DNA of 64,000 nucleotides, taken from assembly GCF_001708405.1 (NCBI RefSeq), contig NZ_CP012418.1, positions 1,764,501 to 1,828,500 of the forward strand. The letters run 5' to 3'. The position numbers and the translations under genes are program-made. Source of the DNA: Kangiella sediminilitoris (GTDB lineage: Bacteria > Pseudomonadota > Gammaproteobacteria > Enterobacterales > Kangiellaceae). Positions 56,615 through 64,000 of the stretch are shown here, piece by piece (the stretch's first letter is position 1; each line of letters opens with the position of its first letter). The notes beneath the pieces are model-generated. The model was not told where the DNA came from. It was given only the letters and a program-made list of their open reading frames with translations, and searched no databases.

Positions 56615-59269
56615 GTGGCAAGTCCTGATAAATTTAACTACCTACCCAAAGCAGCTGAACTGGTCAAAAAAAGCCAATCAGCTGATGGGCTTGATCGATT
56701 AAAGATCTATAAGAATTACCTACAGGCGGGGCTGGATGCTCTAACCAAACAATTCCAGAAAGGCACCAGTATTATCCAGTTACTACGTGCTCGCAGTGCC
56801 TTAATCGACCACATATTGGCAACTAGCTGGTCTCAATTTTCTGTCCATAGCCATTCAGCGCTTATAGCTGTTGGGGGTTATGGTCGCGAGGAACTACAGC
56901 CTTATTCGGATATCGATATCCTCGTCCTGCTGAACGACGATAGTGAAGAAGCGGAAGATAGTAACCTGGAGCTGGAAGCCTGGCTGGCTTTCCTGTGGGA
57001 TATCGGGCTTGAGGTCGGTCACAGTGTCCGAACTATTAATCATTGCGAACAGTTAGCGCTTGAAGATATATCCGTTGCCACAAACCTGATTGAGTCACGT
57101 TTTATCTGCGGCAATCGCAAATTATTAAAAGGCCTTAACGAGCGAATTAAACAACCGGATTTCTGGCCATCGGAAGCATTCTTTAAAGCCAAGTTGGATG
57201 AGCAGGTCGCAAGACATCTAAAGTTTAAAGAAACGTCCTTCAATTTAGAGCCGAATATTAAGTCGAACCCGGGTGGATTGAGAGATCTTCAGGTTATTCA
57301 GTGGATTACTCTGAAGCACTTTAAAACTAGTAGCTTACATGATCTGATTAAATACGGGATTTTCACACGACGCGAGTACCGGAGCTTACTCAATGGGCAA
57401 CAATTCCTGCACAGAGTTCGTTTTGCCCTGCATGTACTAACCGGCAAACGTGAAGACCGTTTGCTCTTCGAGCATCAGAAAAAGGTAGCAGAGTGGTTAG
57501 GGTTTGAAGACCATGATAACAAGCTGGCCGTTGAACATCTCATGCAACGCTATTACCGGGCTGTGATGGTTATTAGGAACCTGAATGAATTGTTCCTCCA
57601 AATTTTTGAACAGGAATATTTAAAACTCGGCAAGTCTGCACAAATCATCGATCTAGACCAGGACTTTTATTTACACAACCAGCGTATTGGCATAAAAACA
57701 CCCGACCTTTTTTTGCGCAAACCTCATGCACTGATAAAAATATTTCGTCACATTGCCTTGAACCCTGAAATCATTCAGATTGAAGCAAAGACTATGCGTA
57801 AAATCCGGTCAAGCCAACAAATGGTTAACCGCCATTATCGACGCGATGCAATTAATATCAGCTACTTCAAAGAATTTTTATCGACCAAACAGCTAACCAG
57901 TCGTGGCTTTGCCCTGATGAAGCGAACCAATATATTAGGAGCTATGATTCCTAAGTTTGCTCAAATAGAAGGTCAAATGCAGTTCGATCTCTTTCATGCT
58001 TACACGGTGGACGAGCATACGCTTTTCTTACTGCGCTATATCATTCGCTATAACAAGAGTGAATATGGCCACGAGTTCCCGCTGTGCCGCAAAATCATGA
58101 AAACGCTGGTAGATCCCACACCTTTATATCTTGCAGCTATTTTCCACGACATCGGCAAAGGTCGTGGTGGAGATCATTCTGAGCTTGGTGCTGTTGATGC
58201 ATTAGAATACTGCCACTCAATAGGACTAGATCAGCACATTTCCGAACTTGTCTCTTGGCTGGTAAGAAATCACCTGATTATGTCCTTGGTTGCACAACGC
58301 AAGGACATCAGTGACCCCGACGTCATTGAAAGTTTTGCCAGCAAAATACCATCGATTTTGCATCTTGAGCTGCTATACGTTTTAACCGTTTCCGATATTC
58401 GCGCAACGAATCCAACTCTCTGGAATTCATGGAAAGAGTCTCTGCTTAAAGAGCTGTTTTTGGCTACTAAACATTATCTGACTCAGTCAACACCAAGGGC
58501 CAACCAGAACCAGATGATGGAAGACACTAGACAGCAGGTGTTAGAACAGTTCACTAAAACCGGGGAGTCTATTGAGCCGGTTCGCGAGCTGCTTTCTGAG
58601 CTGGGTAACGATTACCTTTTAAGGTACCACCCTGAACAGATTATATGGCAAACGGAGCAACTGCTTTCACAGCCCGAGCTGCCTTATGTAGCGATAAAAA
58701 ATCACCGCTCTCAAGCCGGTACAGAAGTCTTTATCGCTGTAGAGGATCAGCCCGATCTCTTTGCATCAATCACAGCTCTTTTGAGTCAGAATCATCTCAA
58801 TATTCAGGCTGCGACGCTCTTTACATCGCCCAAAGGACTCTGCCTGGATACTTTTATTGTGTTAGATGAACAAGGCCATCCATTGTCCTACGAGCAAAGA
58901 ATTCAAGAAATACAGGATAACCTGATTGACGGTCTTTCAGATATGGACAATAGCGCCATATCGGTTAGTCGAGCTGTCCCTACAAGACTTAAATACTTCA
59001 CCGTTAAAACTAACGTGGAATTTATTAACGACGACAATAGTCCTTTCACCACTTTAGAGATTACTGCGCTCGACCGCCCTGCTCTGCTGGCTAATATTGG
59101 TCAAGCCTTTCGTGATTGTGACATTGAAGTGCATTCGGCAAAAATTGTCACACTGGGAGAACGGGTAGAAGATACTTTTACAGTCAGTGATAGAAACCAT
59201 CAGCCCATTATTGATAAAAACCGAATTGAAAAAATTAAAGAACATTTAGGGCAAGCAATTAATGCTTAA
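56615..59269 (+). CDS. glnD: Bifunctional uridylyltransferase/uridylyl-removing enzyme
   Basis: GlnD senses glutamine and modifies PII proteins, controlling nitrogen assimilation. The 884-residue protein has the nucleotidyltransferase site [20 protein letters not shown] (~90-108), the HD hydrolase motif [20 protein letters not shown] (~512-531), and two ACT domains at the C-terminus (~705-780 and ~815-880). Start: GTG at 56615 is used, with AGGAACGCGGA upstream. 15 bases after map and 20 before dapD. Confidence 0.97.
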   Translation: MASPDKFNYLPKAAELVKKSQSADGLDRLKIYKNYLQAGLDALTKQFQKGTSIIQLLRARSALIDHILATSWSQFSVHSHSALIAVGGYGREELQPYSDIDILVLLNDDSEEAEDSNLELEAWLAFLWDIGLEVGHSVRTINHCEQLALEDISVATNLIESRFICGNRKLLKGLNERIKQPDFWPSEAFFKAKLDEQVARHLKFKETSFNLEPNIKSNPGGLRDLQVIQWITLKHFKTSSLHDLIKYGIFTRREYRSLLNGQQFLHRVRFALHVLTGKREDRLLFEHQKKVAEWLGFEDHDNKLAVEHLMQRYYRAVMVIRNLNELFLQIFEQEYLKLGKSAQIIDLDQDFYLHNQRIGIKTPDLFLRKPHALIKIFRHIALNPEIIQIEAKTMRKIRSSQQMVNRHYRRDAINISYFKEFLSTKQLTSRGFALMKRTNILGAMIPKFAQIEGQMQFDLFHAYTVDEHTLFLLRYIIRYNKSEYGHEFPLCRKIMKTLVDPTPLYLAAIFHDIGKGRGGDHSELGAVDALEYCHSIGLDQHISELVSWLVRNHLIMSLVAQRKDISDPDVIESFASKIPSILHLELLYVLTVSDIRATNPTLWNSWKESLLKELFLATKHYLTQSTPRANQNQMMEDTRQQVLEQFTKTGESIEPVRELLSELGNDYLLRYHPEQIIWQTEQLLSQPELPYVAIKNHRSQAGTEVFIAVEDQPDLFASITALLSQNHLNIQAATLFTSPKGLCLDTFIVLDEQGHPLSYEQRIQEIQDNLIDGLSDMDNSAISVSRAVPTRLKYFTVKTNVEFINDDNSPFTTLEITALDRPALLANIGQAFRDCDIEVHSAKIVTLGERVEDTFTVSDRNHQPIIDKNRIEKIKEHLGQAINA

Positions 59270-59289
59270 CATTATTTGAGGAAAAAGAC

Positions 59290-60120
59290 ATGTCTTTGCA
59301 ACAAACCATTGAGCAAGCATTTGAAAATAGAGAAAGCCTATCTCCTGCAAGCGCTTCAGCAGAGATCAAGGCGGCAGTAACTGAAGCATTAGATCTACTG
59401 GATAAGGGCAAAGCAAGAGTTGCTGAAAAACAAGGTAACGAATGGGTCGTAAATCAGTGGCTTAAAAAAGCGGTACTTTTGTCATTTCGTTTAAACAATA
59501 ACAAAGTTATCGACACCGATATGGCTCAATTTTATGACAAAGTTCCAATGAAATATCAGGGAATGAGCGAGGAAGACTTTAAAGAAGGTGGAACTCGTGT
59601 TGTGCCTCATGCTATCGCTCGCCATGGTTCGTATATTGCTAAAAATGTTGTTCTCATGCCTAGCTACACTAACATCGGTGCATACATTGATGAGGGTGCC
59701 ATGATAGATACCTGGGCGACAGTCGGTTCATGTGCACAAATCGGCAAAAACGTCCACCTCTCAGGTGGCGCTGGCATTGGTGGGGTTCTAGAGCCGCTTC
59801 AGGCCGGCCCAACCATTATTGAAGATAACTGCTTTATCGGAGCTCGCTCTGAAGTAGTTGAAGGCGTTATCGTCGAGGAAGGCTCGGTATTATCCATGGG
59901 CGTATTCATTGGTCAAAGTACTAAAATCTATAACCGCCTGACCGATGAAGTGACCTATGGCCGCGTCCCTGCTGGCTCCGTTGTTGTTCCAGGTAGCCTT
60001 CCTTCAAGCTGTGGTAAATATAGCTTAAGCTGTGCGGTAATTGTTAAGCAGGTGGATGCCAAGACTCGTGCTAAAACCAGCGTTAATGAATTATTACGCA
60101 TGGACAAAGAGCAAGGATAA
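59290..60120 (+). CDS. dapD: Tetrahydrodipicolinate N-succinyltransferase
   Basis: Succinylates tetrahydrodipicolinate on the way to meso-diaminopimelate and lysine. The 276-residue left-handed beta-helix shows the repeat stretches ([34 protein letters not shown]) and the conserved [18 protein letters not shown]. It follows glnD by 20 bases, as in E. coli, and the ArsC-like gene by 23. Confidence 0.98.
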   Translation: MSLQQTIEQAFENRESLSPASASAEIKAAVTEALDLLDKGKARVAEKQGNEWVVNQWLKKAVLLSFRLNNNKVIDTDMAQFYDKVPMKYQGMSEEDFKEGGTRVVPHAIARHGSYIAKNVVLMPSYTNIGAYIDEGAMIDTWATVGSCAQIGKNVHLSGGAGIGGVLEPLQAGPTIIEDNCFIGARSEVVEGVIVEEGSVLSMGVFIGQSTKIYNRLTDEVTYGRVPAGSVVVPGSLPSSCGKYSLSCAVIVKQVDAKTRAKTSVNELLRMDKEQG

Positions 60121-60143
60121 GAAAAGAGGTTTAATTAAAAACT

Positions 60144-60488
60144 ATGGTGAAAATTTACGGAATACCCAACTGCGATACGGTCAGGAAAGCCGTAAAATGG
60201 CTAGAGGCCAATGATATCGAGCATGAGTTCATCGACTATCGTAAAAACCCCTTAGAGCGCTCAACGTTAGAAGCCTGGGATAATGCTATTGGCTGGGAAA
60301 AGTTGCTGAATAAACGCAGTACCGCCTGGCGCCCACTGGATCAATCTATAAAAGATAACATTGATCGTGACTCTGCTATTGATTTGATGAAAGAAAAAGT
60401 GACCTTGATCAAACGCCCTGTTCTAGTCAAAGGTGATCAAGTGCACCTAAGTTTCAAACCTGAGCAGTACAGCGATATTTTTAATTAA
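60144..60488 (+). CDS. ArsC/Spx-family reductase-like protein (YffB type)
   Basis: A 114-residue thioredoxin-fold protein of the ArsC family. It has only the N-terminal cysteine, IPNCDTVRKAVKWLE (C-X-X-V), not the Cys-X-X-Cys, so it is a YffB-type member and not a clear arsenate reductase. YffB lies beside dapE in E. coli too, and this placement between dapD and dapE agrees. Confidence 0.92.
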   Translation: MVKIYGIPNCDTVRKAVKWLEANDIEHEFIDYRKNPLERSTLEAWDNAIGWEKLLNKRSTAWRPLDQSIKDNIDRDSAIDLMKEKVTLIKRPVLVKGDQVHLSFKPEQYSDIFN

Positions 60489-60504
60489 TTGAAAGAGTCT
60501 TCTT

Positions 60505-61647
60505 ATGATTACCGATGTTCTGGATCTGGCAAAAAATTTGATTAACCGTGAGTCTGTGACTCCGGTAGACGCAGGTTGCCAAAAACTGATGATGGATCTA
60601 TTAAGTCGCCATGACTTTAAAAATGAAATCATGGACTTTGAAGATACTCAAAACTTTTGGTCCATACGACAAGGAGCATCAGAAGGCCCAGTATTTGTAT
60701 TTGCAGGTCATACAGATGTCGTTCCCGCTGGTAATCTGGATGACTGGAATACAGACCCGTTTGAAGCCACAGAAAAAGATGGTTACCTATTCGGCCGGGG
60801 GGCCGCTGACATGAAAGGAAGTTTAGCAGCCATGATTGTTGCTACTGAACGCTTCGTTAAAGACTTCCCCGACCACAAAGGTTCAATTGCCTACCTTATT
60901 ACCAGCGATGAAGAAGGTCCGTTTATCAACGGTACCGTGCGTGTTGTAGAAGAGTTGATGAATCGAAACCAGCCCTTTGATTATTGTATCGTTGGTGAAC
61001 CATCAAGTACCGCTGAGCTGGGTGACGTTATCAAAAATGGGCGCCGCGGTTCGCTCACGGGTTTTCTAAAAATACTCGGACAACAAGGTCATGTGGCATA
61101 CCCCCACCTGGCTGATAATGCCATACATAAGTCTTATCAGGCTCTACATGAGTTAAGTCAAACTCACTGGGATGATGGGAATGAATCTTTCCCTCCAACC
61201 AGCTTTCAGATCGCAATTGAAAAAGCTGGCACAGCAACCAATGTCATCCCTGGCGAAAAATATATAGAATTCAACTTCCGCTACTCAACTGAGTCTAATG
61301 CTGACCAGCTGAAGCAACGCGTTCTGGATATCCTGGATAGCCATAAACTGGATTATCAGGTGGACTGGAAGTTGAATGGAGAGCCGTTCTTAACCGATGA
61401 AGGTCAGTTGCTGGCGGCTTCAAAAGCAGCAATCAAAACCGTTTGTGACAGAGAAACCCAGGCATTGACCAGCGGTGGAACTTCGGACGGTCGCTTTATA
61501 GCAAAGACAGGTGCTGAAGTGGTCGAGATCGGGCCTGTTAATAAAACCATCCATCAAATTAATGAATGCGTCAAAATTGATGATTTATATGGCTTATCAG
61601 ACATCTACTACAACGTGCTTAAACGTTTACTAACCGACAACGCTTAA
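60505..61647 (+). CDS. dapE: Succinyl-diaminopimelate desuccinylase
   Basis: Removes the succinyl group to give LL-diaminopimelate. The 380-residue dizinc enzyme has [34 protein letters not shown] and NKTIHQINE with the metal ligands and catalytic Glu; [15 protein letters not shown] marks the DapE-type substrate loop. It follows the ArsC-like gene by 16 bases. A second DapE-like gene is at 11407, so this window encodes two; this one has the operon context of lysine synthesis. Confidence 0.97.
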   Translation: MITDVLDLAKNLINRESVTPVDAGCQKLMMDLLSRHDFKNEIMDFEDTQNFWSIRQGASEGPVFVFAGHTDVVPAGNLDDWNTDPFEATEKDGYLFGRGAADMKGSLAAMIVATERFVKDFPDHKGSIAYLITSDEEGPFINGTVRVVEELMNRNQPFDYCIVGEPSSTAELGDVIKNGRRGSLTGFLKILGQQGHVAYPHLADNAIHKSYQALHELSQTHWDDGNESFPPTSFQIAIEKAGTATNVIPGEKYIEFNFRYSTESNADQLKQRVLDILDSHKLDYQVDWKLNGEPFLTDEGQLLAASKAAIKTVCDRETQALTSGGTSDGRFIAKTGAEVVEIGPVNKTIHQINECVKIDDLYGLSDIYYNVLKRLLTDNA

Positions 61648-61651
61648 TATT

Positions 61652-62365
61652 ATGACTGTATCTAATTCTATGATGACACCAGAGCAAATCATTGGCTTAA
61701 ACCAGGAACATTTACTGAGTATCGAAGACAATAGCGAACTTCTGGGTCAAAAATTTCAATGTCATCATGAAGTTCTGGTGCCGCTAGCAAAACTCATTCG
61801 CCAGTCAGAAATTGATGGTATCCCACTGAGAGTGATTAGCAGTTATAGAAGCTTTGAGCGCCAGGCTGAGATTTGGAATTACAAATTTAATAATGATGTT
61901 GAGTTAAATTTGAGAGACGGTACAACTGTTAACTCTTTCGAACTTACACCAATAGAGCGGATCAAAGCTATTCTTCATTATTCGGCCATACCGGGAACCA
62001 GTCGCCACCACTGGGGAACTGACTTTGATATTTTTGATGCCGCAGCTGTCGATCAAGGCTATGAGGTACAACTTGTTGAAGAGGAGTTTTCGGATAACGG
62101 TCCCTGCTCGCGTCTCGACGAATGGCTGGATTATAATTTAAATAAGTTTGATTTCTTCCGTCCATACAGAGAAGATAAGGGAGGGGTTGCCTGCGAACCT
62201 TGGCATATTAGCTATCGCCCCATTGCTGACAGGGCATTACAAGAGTTTCCTCTGGAGCTTTTGAAGCAGGTGTTAAGTGAAAAAGATATTGGCGGCAAGG
62301 ATGAAATCTGTTCACGGCTTGAAAGTCTGACCAGAAAATATGTTTACACAATTTGCCAAGAATAA
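61652..62365 (+). CDS. VanY-type D-alanyl-D-alanine carboxypeptidase family protein
   Basis: A 237-residue M15 metallopeptidase. Motifs: SSYRSFERQAEIWNYKF, SRHHWGTDFDIFD (zinc His, Asp) and CEPWHISYRP (His). Such enzymes trim peptidoglycan stem peptides. No signal peptide is seen, so export is unclear. ATG 61652 is 4 bases after dapE; another ATG at 61670 is possible. Confidence 0.85.
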   Translation: MTVSNSMMTPEQIIGLNQEHLLSIEDNSELLGQKFQCHHEVLVPLAKLIRQSEIDGIPLRVISSYRSFERQAEIWNYKFNNDVELNLRDGTTVNSFELTPIERIKAILHYSAIPGTSRHHWGTDFDIFDAAAVDQGYEVQLVEEEFSDNGPCSRLDEWLDYNLNKFDFFRPYREDKGGVACEPWHISYRPIADRALQEFPLELLKQVLSEKDIGGKDEICSRLESLTRKYVYTICQE

Positions 62366-62379
62366 TTAAGGAGCGATCT

Positions 62380-62520
62380 ATGTGGAAAGCGATATTAGTT
62401 ACCCTTCTCATCTTCGCCATCATTGGTGCAACTTTGTTTGTACTTAAAAGGAACAATAAGTTTAAGATTCCAAAGGGTGTTAAGCCTAAACCATATAAAG
62501 ACGACGAAGACGATTACTAA
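62380..62520 (+). CDS. DUF2897 small membrane protein
   Basis: A 46-residue protein: one N-terminal membrane helix (MWKAILVTLLIFAIIGATLF) and a polar tail KPKPYKDDEDDY, which fits DUF2897 (PF11446). AAGGAG lies 7 bases upstream of ATG 62380. It is too short for usual gene calls but has a good start, conserved motif and the same direction as its neighbours (14 bases after the VanY-like gene). Function unknown. Confidence 0.85.
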   Translation: MWKAILVTLLIFAIIGATLFVLKRNNKFKIPKGVKPKPYKDDEDDY

Positions 62521-62521
62521 G

Positions 62522-63262
62522 TTACTTTTCTAAAAACTTCTTAAAAATAGCCTTTGCTTCATCACTACCGAGTAGCTCAGAAAAACTTCTGGCCTCTCTT
62601 TCAATCGCTTTACTGACAAACCCAGAGTTCGAACGTATTAATTGACGACTGACTCTTAAAGCATGAACAGGTTTCATAGCCAGTTTCTCGGCCTTTTCCT
62701 GGGCAACCTGAATATATTCATCAGGTGAGGCAACATCGTTGATGATACCCAGTTCCTTCGCTCTGTTGCCATCAAAAGGCTCAGCCAATAGTAATAGCTC
62801 TGCAGCGCGCACATAGCCCAGCTGACGAGGCAATAGATAACTTGAACCGGCTTCCGGACAAAGCCCCAGATCGACAAAAGGCAGACAGAAATACGTTTTT
62901 TCCGTGGCGTAAACCAAATCACAATGCAACAACAAGGTGGTGCCAATTCCAACAGCAGGGCCTGAGGCTGCTGCCACAATGGGTTTATCAAAATTGGCCA
63001 ACTCATGTAAGAAGTTCAAAATTGGTGAGCCTTCATCCAGGACTGGCTGCTCCAAAAAATCAGCGATATCGTTACCAGCACTGAAACAACCTTCACTACC
63101 CTTGAAAAATGCAACTCGTACATCCTCATTACGCTTTGCACTTGCAAGCTCATAACTTAATGCTCGATACATATCGGTAGTTAATGCATTTTTTTTGTCT
63201 TGTCGGTTAAATTCTATATGAAGTACATGGTTAATGACTTCAGTGGTGATGAGCTTGGACAT
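62522..63262 (-). CDS. Enoyl-CoA hydratase/isomerase family protein
   Basis: A 246-residue crotonase-fold protein. The oxyanion holes are CFSAGNDIADFLE and AASGPAVGIGTTLLLHCD; DLGLCPEAGSSYLLPRQLG follows, with the Glu typical of isomerase-like members. It may be a dienoyl- or enoyl-CoA isomerase or hydratase of fatty-acid breakdown. ATG 63262 is preferred over 63352: GGGGGAGAGAA lies just upstream and the family start (SKLITTEVINHV) begins there. Confidence 0.9.
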   Translation of the reverse strand: MSKLITTEVINHVLHIEFNRQDKKNALTTDMYRALSYELASAKRNEDVRVAFFKGSEGCFSAGNDIADFLEQPVLDEGSPILNFLHELANFDKPIVAAASGPAVGIGTTLLLHCDLVYATEKTYFCLPFVDLGLCPEAGSSYLLPRQLGYVRAAELLLLAEPFDGNRAKELGIINDVASPDEYIQVAQEKAEKLAMKPVHALRVSRQLIRSNSGFVSKAIEREARSFSELLGSDEAKAIFKKFLEK

Positions 63263-63363
63263 TTCTCTCCCCCTGGACCGATGAAGTCTAAACGATAACA
63301 CATCCGAGCTGTCAGATTCATCAAAAAATTGGGCAGCGTTAGTGCTGCCCAATAAAGGTTTAT

Positions 63364-64000
63364 TTATTGTTCCTTGGTAAAACCGCCACCAAAATCACCT
63401 TCCATCTGGGCAGCAATGTAGGCTAAGACCACATAGGCCGCGGTATTTTGATCCAGGGCTTCTGGATCTATTTTATCCAATGTATCGTTCGGCGTATGAT
63501 GGTAATCAAAATAATCCATGCCATCTTGACGTAATGAGAAAACTGAAATTCCTAGCTGTCTTAGCGGTATTAAATCGGGGCCACCGCCAGCTTTGTTATT
63601 TCCATACTCAATACCCAGAGGCTTCAACAGGTTAGCTATCTCCATAACCACAGGTAACGCTTCTTTTTTCACCTTTGAATCTATACGCCATATTCTATCG
63701 GCACCAAAATCAGATTCAGCCGCGGTAATAATATTATCAAGCTTATCTTTATGAGCCTTTGCATAAGCCTTACCTCCTAACAGCCCCTGCTCTTCATTGG
63801 CAAACATAATCACTCGGATAGAGCGCTTAGGTCGCTCAGGAAGTCTGCCAATTAGCTCTGCTGCTGCTGTTGTTATTGCTATACCGGCTCCATCATCAAT
63901 TGCTCCGGTGCCTAAATCCCAAGAGTCGAGGTGACCTCCAATAATGACGTATTCTTCCGGCTTCTCGCTTCCTGTAATCTCACCAATAACATTATGACTG
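63364..64000 (-). CDS. M28 family zinc peptidase, 5' end outside the window
   Basis: The frame continues through the window end; only the C-terminal 211 residues are seen. Zinc-site motifs read GGHLDSWDLGTGAIDDGAG (His, Asp) and FANEEQGLLGGKAYA (Glu pair), with later ESDFGADRIW (Asp) and YFDYHHTPNDTLD (His). Aminopeptidase-like proteins of this kind are usually exported; the N-terminus is not visible. Confidence 0.9.
   Translation of the reverse strand, partial: SHNVIGEITGSEKPEEYVIIGGHLDSWDLGTGAIDDGAGIAITTAAAELIGRLPERPKRSIRVIMFANEEQGLLGGKAYAKAHKDKLDNIITAAESDFGADRIWRIDSKVKKEALPVVMEIANLLKPLGIEYGNNKAGGGPDLIPLRQLGISVFSLRQDGMDYFDYHHTPNDTLDKIDPEALDQNTAAYVVLAYIAAQMEGDFGGGFTKEQ

Noticed and set aside
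63263-63352. N-terminal extension of the enoyl-CoA hydratase
   Set aside because: The strong GGGGGAGAG site and the family start favour ATG 63262; the extension is unlike any crotonase.

Overview
The window reads as a continuous stretch of a gammaproteobacterial chromosome of moderate, slightly AT-rich composition. Its core gene order (rpsB-tsf-pyrH-frr-uppS-cdsA-dxr-rseP-bamA-skp-lpxD-fabZ-lpxA-lpxB-rnhB-dnaE, then accA and tilS, with map-glnD-dapD transcribed away from rpsB) is the classical gammaproteobacterial arrangement. Small genome-style spacing, many small inner-membrane proteins and marine-type palindromic repeats suggest a Kangiella-like or related marine lineage; this genus-level guess is inference only. 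I see no tRNA, rRNA, CRISPR, transposase or prophage gene.

Layout. 1-4.3 kb: end of a cupin gene, an ArsP-like permease preceded by a possible structured leader, an RRM RNA-binding protein and small envelope proteins. 4.3-8.5 kb (minus): aspS-yebC-ruvC-ruvA, with ruvB absent from its usual place and an elaborate nested inverted repeat between yebC and ruvC. 8.5-14.8 kb: a bifunctional OlsF-type aminolipid acyltransferase behind what looks like a PhoB-controlled promoter, two VOC proteins, a second DapE-like deacylase and a secreted amidohydrolase. 14.9-19.5 kb (plus): proS, a lytic transglycosylase, a patatin-like lipase and an S-adenosylhomocysteinase-like orphan whose start overlaps the lipase stop. 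19.5-21.7 kb (minus): tilS, accA. 21.9-26.3 kb: an insertion between accA and dnaE carrying alkylation-damage repair (Ada/AlkA fusion and ogt) plus membrane proteins, including an HTH regulator tethered to a 2TM domain. 26.3-26.7 kb: palindromic repeat cluster. 26.7-44.9 kb (minus): DNA polymerase III alpha, lipid A synthesis, outer-membrane assembly, isoprenoid and phospholipid steps, and translation factors in one long tightly spaced block. 45.3-55.5 kb: accessory genes separating rpsB from map (methyltransferases, cold-shock protein, lipoproteins, a GST, an exported KatG, thiopurine methyltransferase, zinc-ribbon proteins). 55.7-62.5 kb (plus): map-glnD-dapD-arsC-like-dapE-VanY-like-DUF2897. 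62.5-64 kb (minus): enoyl-CoA hydratase/isomerase and the end of an M28 peptidase.

How it works together. The central block couples ribosome biogenesis with envelope construction (UppS and CdsA make lipid precursors, RseP/BamA/Skp serve envelope assembly, LpxD-FabZ-LpxA-LpxB make lipid A). The right block couples nitrogen sensing (GlnD) with diaminopimelate synthesis (DapD, DapE) and peptidoglycan trimming. The most testable new idea is phosphate-regulated aminolipid synthesis: tandem Pho-box-like half sites precede olsF with a -10 element at the expected distance. Other points worth a second look are the yebC-flanking inverted repeats, the patatin/SAHH-like gene pair, the exported KatG, the second DapE and the structured leader before the permease.
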